From: Tubulanus polymorphus
Taxonomy: Eukaryota; Nemertea; Palaeonemertea; Tubulaniformes; Tubulanidae
Assembly: GCF_964204645.1 (NCBI RefSeq)
Contig: NC_134033.1
Location: 9,832,231 to 9,896,230, forward strand
Length of the DNA stretch: 64,000 bases
Direction of reading: 5' to 3'
Numbering within the stretch: position 1 is the stretch's first letter; each line of letters starts with the position of its first letter. Below the pieces are notes generated by a model, which was not told the origin of the DNA, searched no databases, and saw only the letters and a list, made by a program, of their open reading frames with translations. The position numbers were made by a program, and so were the translations under genes. Positions 1 to 12,702 of the stretch are shown here, in pieces.

Positions 1-108
1 GGGCCGTTTTCATCCCTGGTTTTGCTTTTTGAGTCATTTATCACCTCGTTCGTTGGTTGAGAGTAGTTTTTTGAGGAAAATATCAACATGTTTTTTAACT
101 TAAAGTCT
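1..108. other. No feature recognised at left edge
   Basis: AT-rich sequence before the outer end of the long inverted-repeat element. No exon, RNA gene or known repeat was seen. Confidence 0.4.
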
Positions 109-548
109 TGACATTTGAAAGGCTGAATCCAAGAACATGTCTATCGCACTTTTGAGCCCAAATTTCAACTTTAACTTAGCCACTTGAGAACAATTAGCAA
201 TTAACGATATCGGCTACTTTTCCAGGAGTGTAAATTTCAAAACAGTCACTCTGAAATGGTATTCCTTTCAATTCAGTTGGTTTTCTATAGTGGCTGTTTC
301 GAAGAGTCAACTATTGAAAAGTGACAATTTTAAAACATCTGGTTTCGATAGTGCACACTAGCAGTAGAGGTGACTGTAAACCACCCGCCTGTAAACAGTG
401 ACTTTGTGATAGTAACTCCTACAATAACAGCTACTCTCAAAACATATCGTTTCTTAAAGTCAACTATTGAAAAGTGACCATTTTGAGATGGCTTGGTAAT
501 TTCCTGTTCGAAATAGCAGCATCTGTTAAAGATTTGCAGTGATATGTG
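109..548 (+). repeat. Left arm of long inverted repeat
   Basis: Complementary to about 2700-3131. It contains three diverged copies of a ~20 bp 'gtgac...attttgaaatgg' motif (near 245, 330 and 475), so the arm itself seems built from short repeats. Confidence 0.7.
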
Positions 549-1966
549 ACAGGTTCGAAGGTACTGGTAAACCCTATATGCTTTGTATACAGAACTCTGT
601 ATCCTTTGAATATAGTTCTGTGAATAGATAATCAAAGTTTCTGAGTTGCTAGGAATCCCCTAATTTATGTTACGCTCAACAAAATGGCAACTATTGATTT
701 GTATAACATCGTCATGAATTAAATCCATGATTACTAATAAAGTGCCAGGTCTAATTTAGAATTTTAAGATTTTTGTTTTACATTTGCGATTATAAAACAT
801 TCTGGTGCGTTCATATATCTTTGATTTTGTAGAAAAGAAAGATAAAAGAATAAATTTGTCTTTTAGGCGTAATTAGTTTTTAAAAGTGTTTAATTACGTC
901 CTATTTATCTCATTATCTGGATGAAGACTATACAAAATATTCCGAAAAATGTATCTAAAATACTAAGAAGTAACCTTGAATTTATTGTTTATTTCGATAC
1001 AAACGATTTTTAAGTAATCCATGTGATGTTCACTTTGTCACGCTGTTCTCTGCCTGTTCGTGAATCGTTTTATTGCTTGCTAGAAGTGATTCCCTGATCA
1101 AATCTTATTTCATAGTTATACAGTTTGGTTGAAATGAAATTACCAACTTATTATAAAAGATCACACGATTAGCGTATAAAAGTGCAGTGTCGAGATGCTC
1201 ACGTAATTTTGAAATCAGCAATTTAATTTGATAGTGAAAACTTCGTTTGGCTTAAGAAGTGAAAGAAATGCGATAGGTTGTAATTTCAGTTTCACATACT
1301 TTCCTACTTTGTTGAGTAAATTGTTTATATAGGTTATCAAAAACCCAGCAGCAGCTATCGGTCAGCAGGTCAATTACACTGGCTAACTAGACAGTGATTG
1401 ATGAACGAATGAACAAACTGCATTGGCCACCAAAAGACCTTGAACCAAAAGTAATTACCTCTTAATAGTAATAAACTTAGCACTGCAATATCTCTATGAG
1501 ACTTTATTTCAAGGTGCCAATAAAATGATACGCCAAAATGTATGGTTTTTGAACTTCGCCGAATTGATGAACCACTGAATCGCTGAATTTTAAGATAATT
1601 ATCAGTTTTTTCCAACTAAACTCTTTTTCACAAATTATCATCAAGTAGTAACTACTAATATGTGGCACCATATTCAACGACGGCAGTGCATTCAGAGTAA
1701 GAATAACATTACCAATACTTGAATTTGGAAGCAAATGCGGGCTAGTACCCAACAAAGGTACCGATTTAAGGTGCAGATATACAGGGAATCCCTATCATAG
1801 CGACCAACACAGTTGTATATCGCTACTGTGCCGAAAATGGGATAATTTTCGACCTACACGACTACAGGACCCGAAGAAGTCCAATAAAATACTCCTATCC
1901 GTTAACTGTAGATAAATGAAGAAATTCCACAATAGAATTTTGTATAATGAAATTTTTTAAAGTTAA

Positions 1967-2090
1967 ACCACAACGTTTCGGCTGTTGACTGACAGCCATC
2001 TGATTGAAAGCCCTTCTCACTAGGAATGTCTGCATTCCACGTGATGATGGCTGTTTTAGTCAACAGTCGAAACGTTGCGGTTTCACCAAA
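1967..2090. mobile_element. Small foldback relic resembling a Penelope-like element tail
   Basis: An imperfect hairpin. The first half (1967-2000) carries 'aacgtttcggctgttgac' and the second half (2045-2082) its complement, 'gtcaacagtcgaaacgtt'. The second half has the layout of a PLE hammerhead: TGATGA, a GGCTGTT/AACAGTC stem, then GAAAC-GTT. The first base of the CUGANGA core reads G instead of C, and helix I is poor, so this copy looks degenerate. Assignment rests on similarity of layout to the better copies at 17532-17577 and 18518-18563. Confidence 0.45.
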
Positions 2091-2190
2091 TGAAATCTTG
2101 AATACCATACAAAGTTTCTTATTGATATTAAATTCGATCAAATATGGGCTCGATTTAGGTGTTTTTTTTAGAATGTTTAAAATCCACATG

Positions 2191-2213
2191 GATATATATA
2201 TATATATATATAG
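2191..2213. repeat. (AT)n microsatellite
   Basis: About ten uninterrupted TA units within the spacer of the long inverted-repeat element. Confidence 0.9.
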
Positions 2214-2512
2214 CATATTTTGTTTAAAAAAATCAATGATTCAGCGAAATAAGAATTCAGGAAAATTCAAACACATCGTAATTTAAGATGTAAAGACATC
2301 CAGGCCCCCGTTGAAAATAAACCACCATTTCAATAATGAGAGGTTAGCCTGAATTTATGATAGCGCTTTAAATTTAAGAATTTAAATAAAAAACAAATGC
2401 ATACCTATGCTTGAAAATAGCTGCATTTGTTCAAATTAAATTCTTCATTAAATTATATCACCATGAAAAGAAGGAAATTTCGATTTATCTTAAAACTGCA
2501 ACTCCAATCTCG

Positions 2513-2591
2513 ACATTTATTGTTTAGAGTTGGTAATCGCTCTTTACATTTCTTTTATTGTTTAGAGTTGGTAATAGCTCATTACATTTCA
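2513..2591. repeat. Short tandem duplication (~40 bp, two copies)
   Basis: The phrase 'tttattgtttagagttggtaat' followed by 'gctc.ttacatttc' occurs twice in succession with few differences. It lies in the spacer of the long inverted-repeat element. Confidence 0.75.
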
Positions 2592-2699
2592 CATCCTCAA
2601 AGAGTATCTACCATATCTTCAGATCTTAACTGAGTCACTCTAAGTGGAAATATACCCCAAACTATAGCGTGAGTAGAGTTTCTCAGTATGTTTATATTG

Positions 2700-3131
2700 T
2701 CACGTATCACTGCAAATCTGAAGCATATGTTGCTACAGTGTATTTATAACAGCGAATCTGGCAAGCGATCTCAAAATGGTCACTTTTCAATACTTTTAGA
2801 AACGATGTGTTTTGAGAATAGCTGTTATGGTAGGAGTTACTATCACAAAGTCACTGTTTACAGGCGGGTGGTTTTACAGTCACCTCTACTGCTAGTGTGC
2901 ACTATCGAAACCAGATGTTTTCAAATGGTCACTTTTCGACAGTAGACTCTTTGAAACAGCTACTATAGAAAACCAACCGAATTGAAAGGAATACTATTTC
3001 AGAGCGACTGTTTTGAAATGTACACTACTGGAAAAGTAGCCGATATCGTTAATTGCTTATTGTTCTCAAGTGGCTACTAAGTAAAAGTAGACGTGCCATA
3101 GACATGTTCTTGGATTCAGCCTTTCATTTGA
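2700..3131 (-). repeat. Right arm of long inverted repeat
   Basis: Reverse-complement partner of 109-548. The match fades after the 'ggattcagcctttcatttga' block that ends near 3131. Confidence 0.7.
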
Positions 3132-3597
3132 CCATTATTTTCTCTGCTGTAGTATACATCTCATCGCTTGAAATTTGGATCACTCTTTGTTTTGTTCTTG
3201 CCACCAATGGAGTAAAACATTCAATTTTATACAACCAATTATCACACTATTGGCGGCAATCTTAAGTGTCATCAGTACTCTTTCGTAGGTGGAAAACGTT
3301 TTTTGGGGATTTTAACAGCAGGCTTGAACTTACAGCCTTGATATTTGATTAATGTTAGCGCTGTCATAAGCTTTCCTAACAGTCTTTTTCAAATGTGAAA
3401 TATTCACAAATATCAAATATGCCAATGGTTTGAATTTTTGTTTTAACCATTACTGAGAAATATGACTTTTCACTCAGCAATTTTTGCATGTGCTCACTGT
3501 TAGTGTTCATGTTAGCAGATGCACGGGTCTGAGTTCATCTCTGAAAAATGTTCATGGTTTCCAGTCATTTCACTAGACATGTCATAGAGTATTTTTT
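3132..3597. other. No gene; contains a fragment of dispersed family B
   Basis: A stretch at about 3268-3303 ('tcatcagtactctttcgtag' onward) matches an internal part of family B near 9999 and 58808. Nothing else recognisable was seen. Confidence 0.4.
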
Positions 3598-4334
3598 GGC
3601 CAGCCGTAGGCTGGGCCTATTACTATACAAATGGAGCGAATTTGAATTACATGGTTTCCAGAGTAAAGGCTCTTTGACGGTGCAACTGATCATATATTCA
3701 TACAAATCATTCATTAGAGCATTATCCATTTTCCAACCCCTTTGAAGCTGAATTTTGAAAGAGGGTCTCTTTAAAATTTATAAGCTTTTTCGCAAAAATC
3801 TGATCGCAAAAATATCTGTTTTAAAAAGCCAATCAAAAAACAAAGACTCCTCTATGATTGGCTTAGCCGCAGAGATTAGCACGTGAACCCGCGTTATCGT
3901 CTACCGTTTTACTTCCGGGTTTTTTTTTAAGATCTAAAATTGTATTTCAACATCGATTTCTGTGAAATATTTAGTTGATTTGGTTTTTGCGAGGAATATT
4001 TTTATATGCACTACAGAAAATATTATTGACAATTGTGCAGAAAGTCCGGGAAAAATAGCTTTTTCTCAAATCAGGTGGATGACCTTGATATGCAAATTAG
4101 CCATGTGCTCAAACTGCAAATTCAATCAAATTTATCTCAGGTATTTGTTCCTGCCAGCTCCAGTTGTCTGTGCTACGTATGTAAACACGATTGAATTGTG
4201 GAAATTGTTAGCCTGGGATTGACTAGTATATGAGCTAGGAGTGTATTTGGACAAATTTAACCCACAGAATGCATAATTTGCCCTTTTATGAAAAGCTGAC
4301 AGGCTGGCCATAGTGCCCCTTTGGGCTCTTGTAT
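3598..4334 (+). mobile_element. Dispersed family A element, copy 1
   Basis: It begins with ggccagccgtaggctgggcc, which contains the hairpin CAGCC-GTA-GGCTG. It ends with aggctggccatagtgcccct followed by ttgggctcttgt. The same start, middle (tacttccgggtttttt, ttgctctacagaaaa, ttgttcctgcc) and end recur at 8138-10346 and 16700-18690. The ends carry a short inverted match (ggccagcc / ggctggcc). No coding potential. A non-autonomous DNA transposon is inferred; the superfamily is unresolved. Confidence 0.7.
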
Positions 4335-4787
4335 TGTTTTTGTTATGGTTTTGAATTAATTAACTTACCATTGTATACTGTTGCTACTCTTATACATGAT
4401 AAACTTGTATAAACGTATGTTAGTGAGTAGGGTGGTCAGTCTTCAATTCAATTTCAATTGGTTGGAATAAATACAGTTGACATTCGTAACTTAAATTAAA
4501 TTTAATTAAACTTAAATTAAAATTTGAACATATAGAAACTCTAAAATATTAAGAAAATTTCTTCGTTTTTCTAGTAATAAAAACACATCCCAGTGGACAA
4601 AGTTAGCCTATATTCATATGGTTACAAAGAATGAAAAGATATTTTCAAAAATTTTGCCAAAATGATAATATTCTCTTTGGGACCATTGAGAATGAGCTGA
4701 CAAAATTGTTCAGCATCTTGGAGTTTGAAGACTGCCTTCTCTGTACGAAAATGTGAGCATCTGATTAATAAAAATGATCCTCGTCCT
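4335..4787. other. No feature recognised
   Basis: AT-rich sequence with no exon or known repeat seen. Confidence 0.4.
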
Positions 4788-5159
4788 CTATGACCTAGCA
4801 ATTTCTACATAACCTGTCATCTCTATCGAGACGCCTATCTCTATCTCTATCTCTATGTGGCGTCCTTTCTCGATAAGGAGAGTGTAGGTACAAGTTCTCA
4901 ATTCAAGAATATAGGAATGAAGAGAACGATTATTAATAAACCTTACATAAACTTCTAGGCAGAAGTTACATTGGACAGTATTATAAAAGGCATAACGACT
5001 GTGTGCAGAGTTAGTAAGTTCATTCTTCCAAAAATTAACAAAATCAGATGATAGACATTTCTTAATGTTCATTATTGTCCCATTTATATTGGTGCTACCA
5101 AGATTATGCCATACTTCTTCAAAACTCATACGAAGTAGGACTTTGAATACGGTGAACAA
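4788..5159 (-). pseudogene. LINE retrotransposon ORF2 C-terminal fragment
   Basis: A 123-codon open stretch on the minus strand whose middle reads like the post-RT region of non-LTR retrotransposons. It has the pattern FWKNELTNS, then RSLHSYILELRT, then TLLIEKGRH, corresponding to the 'LAKLRxSxHxLxIExGRY' block common in invertebrate LINEs. After EKGRH the frame runs into a short ATCTCT microsatellite (IEIEIEIG) and similarity stops, so the cysteine-bearing tail is lost. There is no RT domain upstream (above 5159). It is a short relic, probably 5'-truncated. The family call is from memory of the motif, and the clade is not determined. Confidence 0.5.
4823..4856. repeat. (ATCTCT)n microsatellite
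   Basis: Five to six imperfect hexamer units at the decayed end of the LINE fragment. Confidence 0.75.
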
Positions 5160-5536
5160 ATGATGTTGAATTTATTGATTGTATATAGGCTTGCTTAATA
5201 GCGCGCATGTGCTTGTGTTGATTGTCAGATTCAACATGAATAGTGCCTCTATGGGTTATATATGAACTACATTATCACTGAAGGAAAAATAAATGAATAG
5301 TCTATGGCTAATAAGAGATACTTTTTTCGATCAGTCAGATCTCAGGTTGTTATGTGTACATTAAAGTTTCATCAGTAAGGAATCATGGCAAGTACAATTT
5401 TGATGGCATGTGCCCTTCAAGGCTCCACACTATTTTTTGCTGCTATGAAAAGGTACCTGAATGGAAAAGGAGAAAACCTATTTACTTCTTTCTTCACAAA
5501 TTGTTTCTTTTTCATTGTGGATTGCTTATTTTGCAG
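5160..5536. other. Sequence upstream of ABCC exon; intron presumed
   Basis: It ends in a good acceptor (tgcttattttgcag). No exon for the region just before Walker A of the transporter was recognised here, nor anywhere from 1 to 5536. Confidence 0.4.
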
Positions 5537-5663
5537 CATTAATCTAGAGATAGAAAAGGGATTGTTAGTGCTTATTGTTGGTGCAGTCGGTGCTGGTAAA
5601 TCTTCATTAATTTCTGCTATTCTCGGAGAAATGAAACAATCATCCGGTACCCTTGCTCTCAAT
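5537..5663 (+). CDS. ABCC1-like: ABCC1-like (MRP) transporter, exon with NBD1 Walker A
   Basis: This exon opens the first ATP-binding domain of a full-length ABC subfamily C exporter, a plasma- or organelle-membrane pump for organic anions and glutathione conjugates. It reads SINLEIEKGLLVLIVG then AVGAGKSSLISAILGEM. GAVGAGKSS is the Walker A P-loop that binds ATP phosphates; the family usually has GPVGSGKSS. The exon starts after ttttgcag, completing a split Ser codon (phase 2), and ends at aat|gtaagt in phase 0. The next exon continues directly with GSLAYVSQQ, as in MRP1-type proteins. Earlier exons (membrane domains, start codon) are not in the window or not recognised. Whether the gene is functional cannot be decided, but these exons have no stops or frameshifts. 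Confidence 0.9.
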
Positions 5664-5731
5664 GTAAGTAGTTTGCCCTGACAATGACAATTAGTTAATG
5701 TAAATCCTTTTAAAATACCAATGACCTTTAA

Positions 5732-5941
<210 letters not shown>

Positions 5942-5987
5942 TGAAAAAAATACAACTCTATTCGCATGAATCAGGCCTGAGGCCTGA

Positions 5988-8137
<2,150 letters not shown>

Positions 8138-8440
8138 GGCCAGCCGTAGGCTGAGCCTATTACTATACAAATGGAGCGAATTTAAATGACATGGTTTCCA
8201 CACAAAAGGCTCTTTTGCTTGCCAAGTGAGGGCATATTCGAACAAATCACGTATTTAAGCGTAATCCATTCTCGGAATCGTAGCGAGCAGAATTTTGAAA
8301 TAGGGTCTCATAAAAATGTTTTCTGCATTTTTCACGAAAGTTAAATCGGGAAAATTTCAATTTTTATCAGCCAATCAGGAAGTTGTGTCTTCCCTGTGAT
8401 TGGTTTATCTGAAAATATCAGCAGCTGTTCACATGAATTA

Positions 8441-8665
8441 TCGCGATTTCATTACTGGCGCTTTTGCGCATGACGTCATGTATCAACACGCGACAATACT
8501 TCCGCGTTCGCTACGTGTTCGCTGATTGGCCCATTTACTGGGAAATTCCACAGAAGCCTAATGTGGTTTGTTACAAGCGCTGTGATTGGCCCGACCCGAT
8601 TCTGGCATGGCTTTAGCTTAGTGGGTTCGAATCCCTTGACGGGTGAAGATGATGGATCCTATCAA
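8441..8665 (+). repeat. Inverted-pair repeat C with tRNA-like promoter boxes, copy 1
   Basis: It reads from tgatttcattactggcgc to ttgacgggtgaagatgatgg. A reverse-complement copy lies at 14996-15259. Near the end, TTTAGCTTAGTGGGTTCGAATCCC joins an A-box-like string (TAGCTTAGTGG) directly to a B-box-like string (GGTTCGAATCC). In a tRNA gene these are 30-40 bp apart, so this is not a functional tRNA gene. It may be the remnant of a tRNA-derived head. Confidence 0.6.
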
Positions 8666-9539
8666 TATCTATTGAAACAAATAAGTTTCCCGGTTGGGCA
8701 GCCGCGGATATCTACCGGAAGTGTTCCGGTTCGATATTTCGAGGTTTCTTTGAATTTTGGAGTGATATTGAAATCCGGTAAATACCAGCGGTAGATTGTG
8801 AAAACCCATTGCATGATATTTGTATTACTTAATCAACGAAAAGCGTCGGGGCCGCGCCAGGAGTTTTCGTGATTCAAGTAGCGCAATAGCCTACTTCTTC
8901 GTGTTCGTCCACCTCAATTTTCACTCCGCCGATCTCTGACACGGCTCTGTCCCCGTTGGCGCTGTGATTGCACTTTCGTACCACCAAAATTTTTTATTTC
9001 TATATCAGGGAGGTCTGGAGAATAATAAAGTCAAAATTTGGATATCACATAGGCCTGATTTCATCGAATAAGTCGACCATGGTCGTTACGTTTCCGTCAA
9101 TTTTGTCTCAACCAACATTTCGTTTACAGAAATCAGGTGTTCACGTGAATCCGCGGTATCGTCTACTGTTTTACTTCCGGGTTTTATTTTAAGATTTAAA
9201 ATTGTATTTCAAGATCGATTTCTATGAAGTCTTTAGTTGATTTGGTGTTTGGGAGGAATTTTTATTTGCTCTACAGAAAATTCATCCTTGACAATTGCGC
9301 AAGGTTCGCGAAAAAAAGGTTTTACCAAATCGGGTGTATGACCTTGATATGCTAATTAGCCATGTGCCCGAATTGCAAATTCAATCAAATTTTATTCTGC
9401 CAAAAAATGTTAAATACAATTCGCTTTCCGAGAGTTAATGGTATGCTGCATGGAACAAAGTTGTTTTGAGATGGGTCTTGAAGCTATTGAGGTCGAGAGA
9501 TAACCATCTAGATAGTTCGTGAGAGTTCCAAAGTTTTGA

Positions 9540-10200
9540 AGACGCTTCAAGGTAATGTCTTGATATTTGTTTTATACGTGTATCTACCCTAGACACATCT
9601 TCAGGCCAAAAACTGGCCCTGTCAGATTCAAGATGGCCGACTGGCTGCCATTGTTGTTCGCCAAAATCAGCACTTTTTACACATTTTTGAAGTTTTCGAG
9701 GGAAATTTTGAAGACACTTTTATCAATAACCTTGATCATTCGTATATATTTGTATCCCCCGAGGGCCCATCGGCATGAGAAAAATTGAGTCGATCGGACT
9801 CAAGATGGCCGTACTGTGACCTTTTTTGTTCCCAAAAATGTCAATTTTGGCCTGAATTCTGAGTACTGTAGCTTTCTAATGGTGCGCCATGTTTCATTGC
9901 AATTTGTAATGGGTATTCTTTGGAAAGGGATCTTTTATATCCGAGAGGGTATTTTTGACCAGGCAATTATGACGCACTTAGCAGCCATCTTGGGGTCATC
10001 AGTACTCATTCGTAGGTGGAAAAAAAGTTTTTCCACATCATAATTGATACTTAAGCATATTTTGCTACTATAATCAATTGGAAAGTTGTAGCTCATGACA
10101 TGTTCTATGATCGAGGTGAGTTTCAAGCTCATTGGTTTTTTTTATGGCCACCAGGGGGCGTTGAACAATACAATAACTTAGTATTTCTATATTACATTCG
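9540..10200 (+). mobile_element. Dispersed family B element, copy 1 (nested in family A copy 2)
   Basis: It runs from ttttgaagacgcttcaaggtaatg through 'tcagattcaagatggccgac' and 'gccaccagggggcgttgaa'. The same order recurs at 58343-59000 with only scattered differences. Non-coding. This copy has one unit of the ~154 bp module that is repeated four times at 58840-59450. Confidence 0.7.
10148..10160 (+). promoter_or_regulatory. CTCF-like motif CCACCAGGGGGCG
   Basis: A perfect match to the core of the bilaterian CTCF consensus as I remember it (CCASYAGRKGGC). It lies inside a family B element. Binding is inference only. Confidence 0.4.
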
Positions 10201-10346
10201 TTCCTGCTGTCTGTGTTAACACACGATTTTACTATGTAAATGATATTGAGCAGGGAGTGTATATTGATAAATATAACCCACAGATTACATCATTTATAAA
10301 AAGCAAATCTGACAGGCTGGCCATTGTGCCCCTTGGGGCTCTTGTT

Positions 10347-11027
10347 TCGTCTGCAATTCACTGAAGATAGTTACGCAACTACGCACATTTCAGTGTTTTT
10401 GGCAGCTGTACACTCAATCGGCACCGTTCGTGACTAGCTTCACTGCGGAATTACCATTAATTAACATCGCCATATCACATCATCAACTTATATTGTGCCT
10501 TAAAACCCAACAGCCGAAATAATTGAAATGCACACACGATTTATATCATTGAAAATTGAGAGAGTGGCCGTGTTTTTGTTCTGCTGCTTTGCGTAAATCC
10601 CGCGCGGTGGCGCAACCGCGCAGAGTGGGGCCGATACGTCAAGTGCAAGTCGGTAAAATGTCCTTTATGCATCGTGATGAACTTAATGCTTCATGAAAGT
10701 TTCAAGAAGTAAACATCGACAGGCTGGATTCTAGATCTAATTGATTACATAACAGTTCACTGATAAGAGCTTATTTTATCAATGATCCTTTTTCCTGAGA
10801 CACCCTTTACCCTATTACAATTGCTCAACGTAAGTACAAAGTATGTATAGAAAATTGAGCTAAAAAGTGGAATAAATGCGTTTTTAATTAAAAGGAGAAA
10901 TACCATTGTATCTCTATATGAATTGAAAATCTTGTTCATTTTGGAAGTACATGCACTTTAATGTAGCCCATGGTAAATACTTTTTATTTGAGTTGGTTTC
11001 ACGCATTTATGCTTTCTTATTTTCAAG
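10347..11027. other. Intron 3 of ABCC1-like gene, right part; nothing recognised
   Basis: It ends in the acceptor ctttcttattttcaag before the next exon. No repeat or exon was recognised. Confidence 0.5.
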
Positions 11028-11190
11028 ACACGGTTAATGGTTACACATAGTTTGGTGCACCTTCCGCTGGCAGATCTTATTGTTGTTATTGGAAATGGTT
11101 CTATAACTGAAATTGGAACATACAATCAGTTATTGAATAGCTCAGAATTTTTTTCGAATAATATGGGGCAATATGAGTCCAGTGAATTTG
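11028..11190 (+). CDS. ABCC1-like: ABCC1-like transporter, H-loop exon
   Basis: A 163-nt exon, phase 0 at the start (follows ...ADK) and phase 1 at the end (ttt g|gtaagt). It encodes TRLMVTHSLVHLPLADLIVV then IGNGSITEIGTYNQLL. VTHS contains the switch histidine of the H-loop, and the joined ADK-TRLMVTHS matches the NKTRILVTHS block of MRP1. With this exon all NBD1 motifs are present in order. The intron before it is about 4.8 kb and is filled with mobile elements. Confidence 0.92.
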
Positions 11191-11485
11191 GTAAGTGTTT
11201 TCCGAATATTTGTATAATTTCACTCAATTTTTCTTAAATCACTTTCCCTGCTAGCAATTGCATGCTTTAAATGCTAAATCAATGTCAAAAAGTGCCCATT
11301 TATCCATATCAAAGCTAAGAACTTCAACCCTTTCACTACTGGCCATTTTACATGGTATATAGTGCTGAGACGATATTTGAGTGAAACTAGTGTCTCCAGT
11401 TTACTTTGCATTATTCAGAATATGTTTGACTTAAATACACAAACTATACACCATATTTGAATTATGATATAGGGGCTACATTTCA
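11191..11485. other. Start of intron 4; nothing recognised
   Basis: AT-rich intronic sequence directly after the gtaagt donor. Confidence 0.45.
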
Positions 11486-11646
11486 GGGCCCGGTTTCATA
11501 GACTGAGTATCAAAGTTATCCCTAGGGGTAAATCCTCAATCTGGGTGACAACCACCATAGTAACAATGAGAAACCATGGTTATAACTAACAAATTTCAAA
11601 ATGTTCCCAGGGACTATTTTTCTTCCACATCTATGAAACCCACCCC
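11486..11646. mobile_element. MITE with GGGCCCGGTTTCATAGA ends
   Basis: It begins gggcccggtttcatagac and ends tctatgaaacccacccc, which is an inverted match of about 16 bp with few mismatches. About 160 bp long, non-coding. The related end type ACCCAGTTTCATGAAGC occurs at 22375-22596. Target duplication is not clear. Confidence 0.6.
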
Positions 11647-12702
11647 AGGATAATTTGGTTGGTTCAGATTAATGTTTTGAGGTCATGGGACCAATGTCAG
11701 CCATGTTGGATTTGTAATCACAAATTTCTGGAACAGAAGCCTGGAAACAAAGTAATCCTCAAAATAGAGTCAAAATAGAATCCTCAATTTCCATACTGAA
11801 ATAGATAACTACACTTGTTTTCATTGATATGATGACAAAAGAAATTTATTTGACCGATATATTTCACAGAAATGTAGTATGTAAATCACTTGAATTGACC
11901 TTGAATGGTGGGGTAATGTTGATTCTGGAGACCCAACTCCATTGGAGTCTGTTCCCTTCCTCGGAATCAGTCTATGAAAAGATTGAAAGTGACCCCTTCA
12001 GGGAAGCGGTGGCGTATATTTGGTGTTTTACCGGCTTCCTGGAAGGGGGTGTGTACTGAAAGCATTTACATGATTTGGATCATTCTTTTTTCAGACATAT
12101 ATAATAATGTATATAGCATATGATTTGATTTCTGTATTGTTATATTAGAAAATGCATTCATGTCAACGTCTTTAATAATGTAGCTATTCAGTTGGTATTT
12201 TCTCAAAACTTCTTAATTGACTTAAAGGCAGGTGTAGGTTTGGCCTTTCAACAGCTTGCCACTCACGGCGACGCAATACGGGATATAGGCCTAACGTTCG
12301 TTACCGGAAGTGTGTATCAATTTTCACGCCTGTCAATTACAATCCAATGAAAATCTGTCGCTTCAAACTTTCAGTAAGCATTTTCTCAAAGATTATACAC
12401 TCACTCACCTTTTCCAAGATATGTCAATAACAACAATGTGTATAGATCATTTTCAAATAGCGATTGGTTCCGTCAAATATACCTCATAGATAAACCAGAG
12501 CCAAAAACAAACGAAGCGTCAGTAGATTTCGATCGTCGCGTCAACTTGGTTTAATCGTGTACTGCGGGGTTGTTGCCGCTACGTGGCAGCACAATACTTT
12601 CTGCGACGTGGCGTAACCAACGCAACTGACCTTCTCACTCTTGCAACTGGGAGCGACGCGATTTGAATCCACAAAGTGGGATTCAAACCCACAATGGTAA
12701 TG
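11647..12702. other. Intron 4, nothing recognised
   Basis: No exon or repeat was identified. The segment 12240-12660 is less AT-rich than its surroundings but has no motif I can name. Confidence 0.4.

Larger units (their letters stand above)
109..3131. mobile_element. Element with long terminal inverted repeats (foldback or MITE-like, non-coding)
   Basis: The left arm (about 109-548) reappears reverse-complemented as the right arm (about 2700-3131). Matching landmarks are the stretch reading ggctgaatccaagaacatg near 120 and its complement near 3115, the gatatcg block near 205 and 3043, and the 'cacccgcctgtaaacagtgac' region near 383 and 2858. The arms are roughly 430 bp and look 80-90% alike by eye, with a spacer of about 2.1 kb. 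Within each arm a short motif of the type 'gtgaccattttgagatgg' recurs in diverged form. No transposase is visible in the spacer; its ORFs are short and unlike any known protein. I infer a non-autonomous foldback-type DNA transposon. Target duplications were not identified, so the exact ends are uncertain. Confidence 0.7.
8138..10346 (+). mobile_element. Dispersed family A element, copy 2, enlarged by nested insertions
   Basis: It starts with ggccagccgtaggctgagcc and ends with aggctggccattgtgcccct-tggggctcttgt, as in copies 1 and 3. Compared with copy 1 (737 bp) it is about 2.2 kb. Extra material lies at roughly 8424-9135 (including the inverted-pair element 8441-8665) and 9430-10200 (family B). 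Between them the family A body resumes (tacttccgggttttattttaag near 9172). It lies inside intron 3 of the ABCC1-like gene. Confidence 0.65.
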
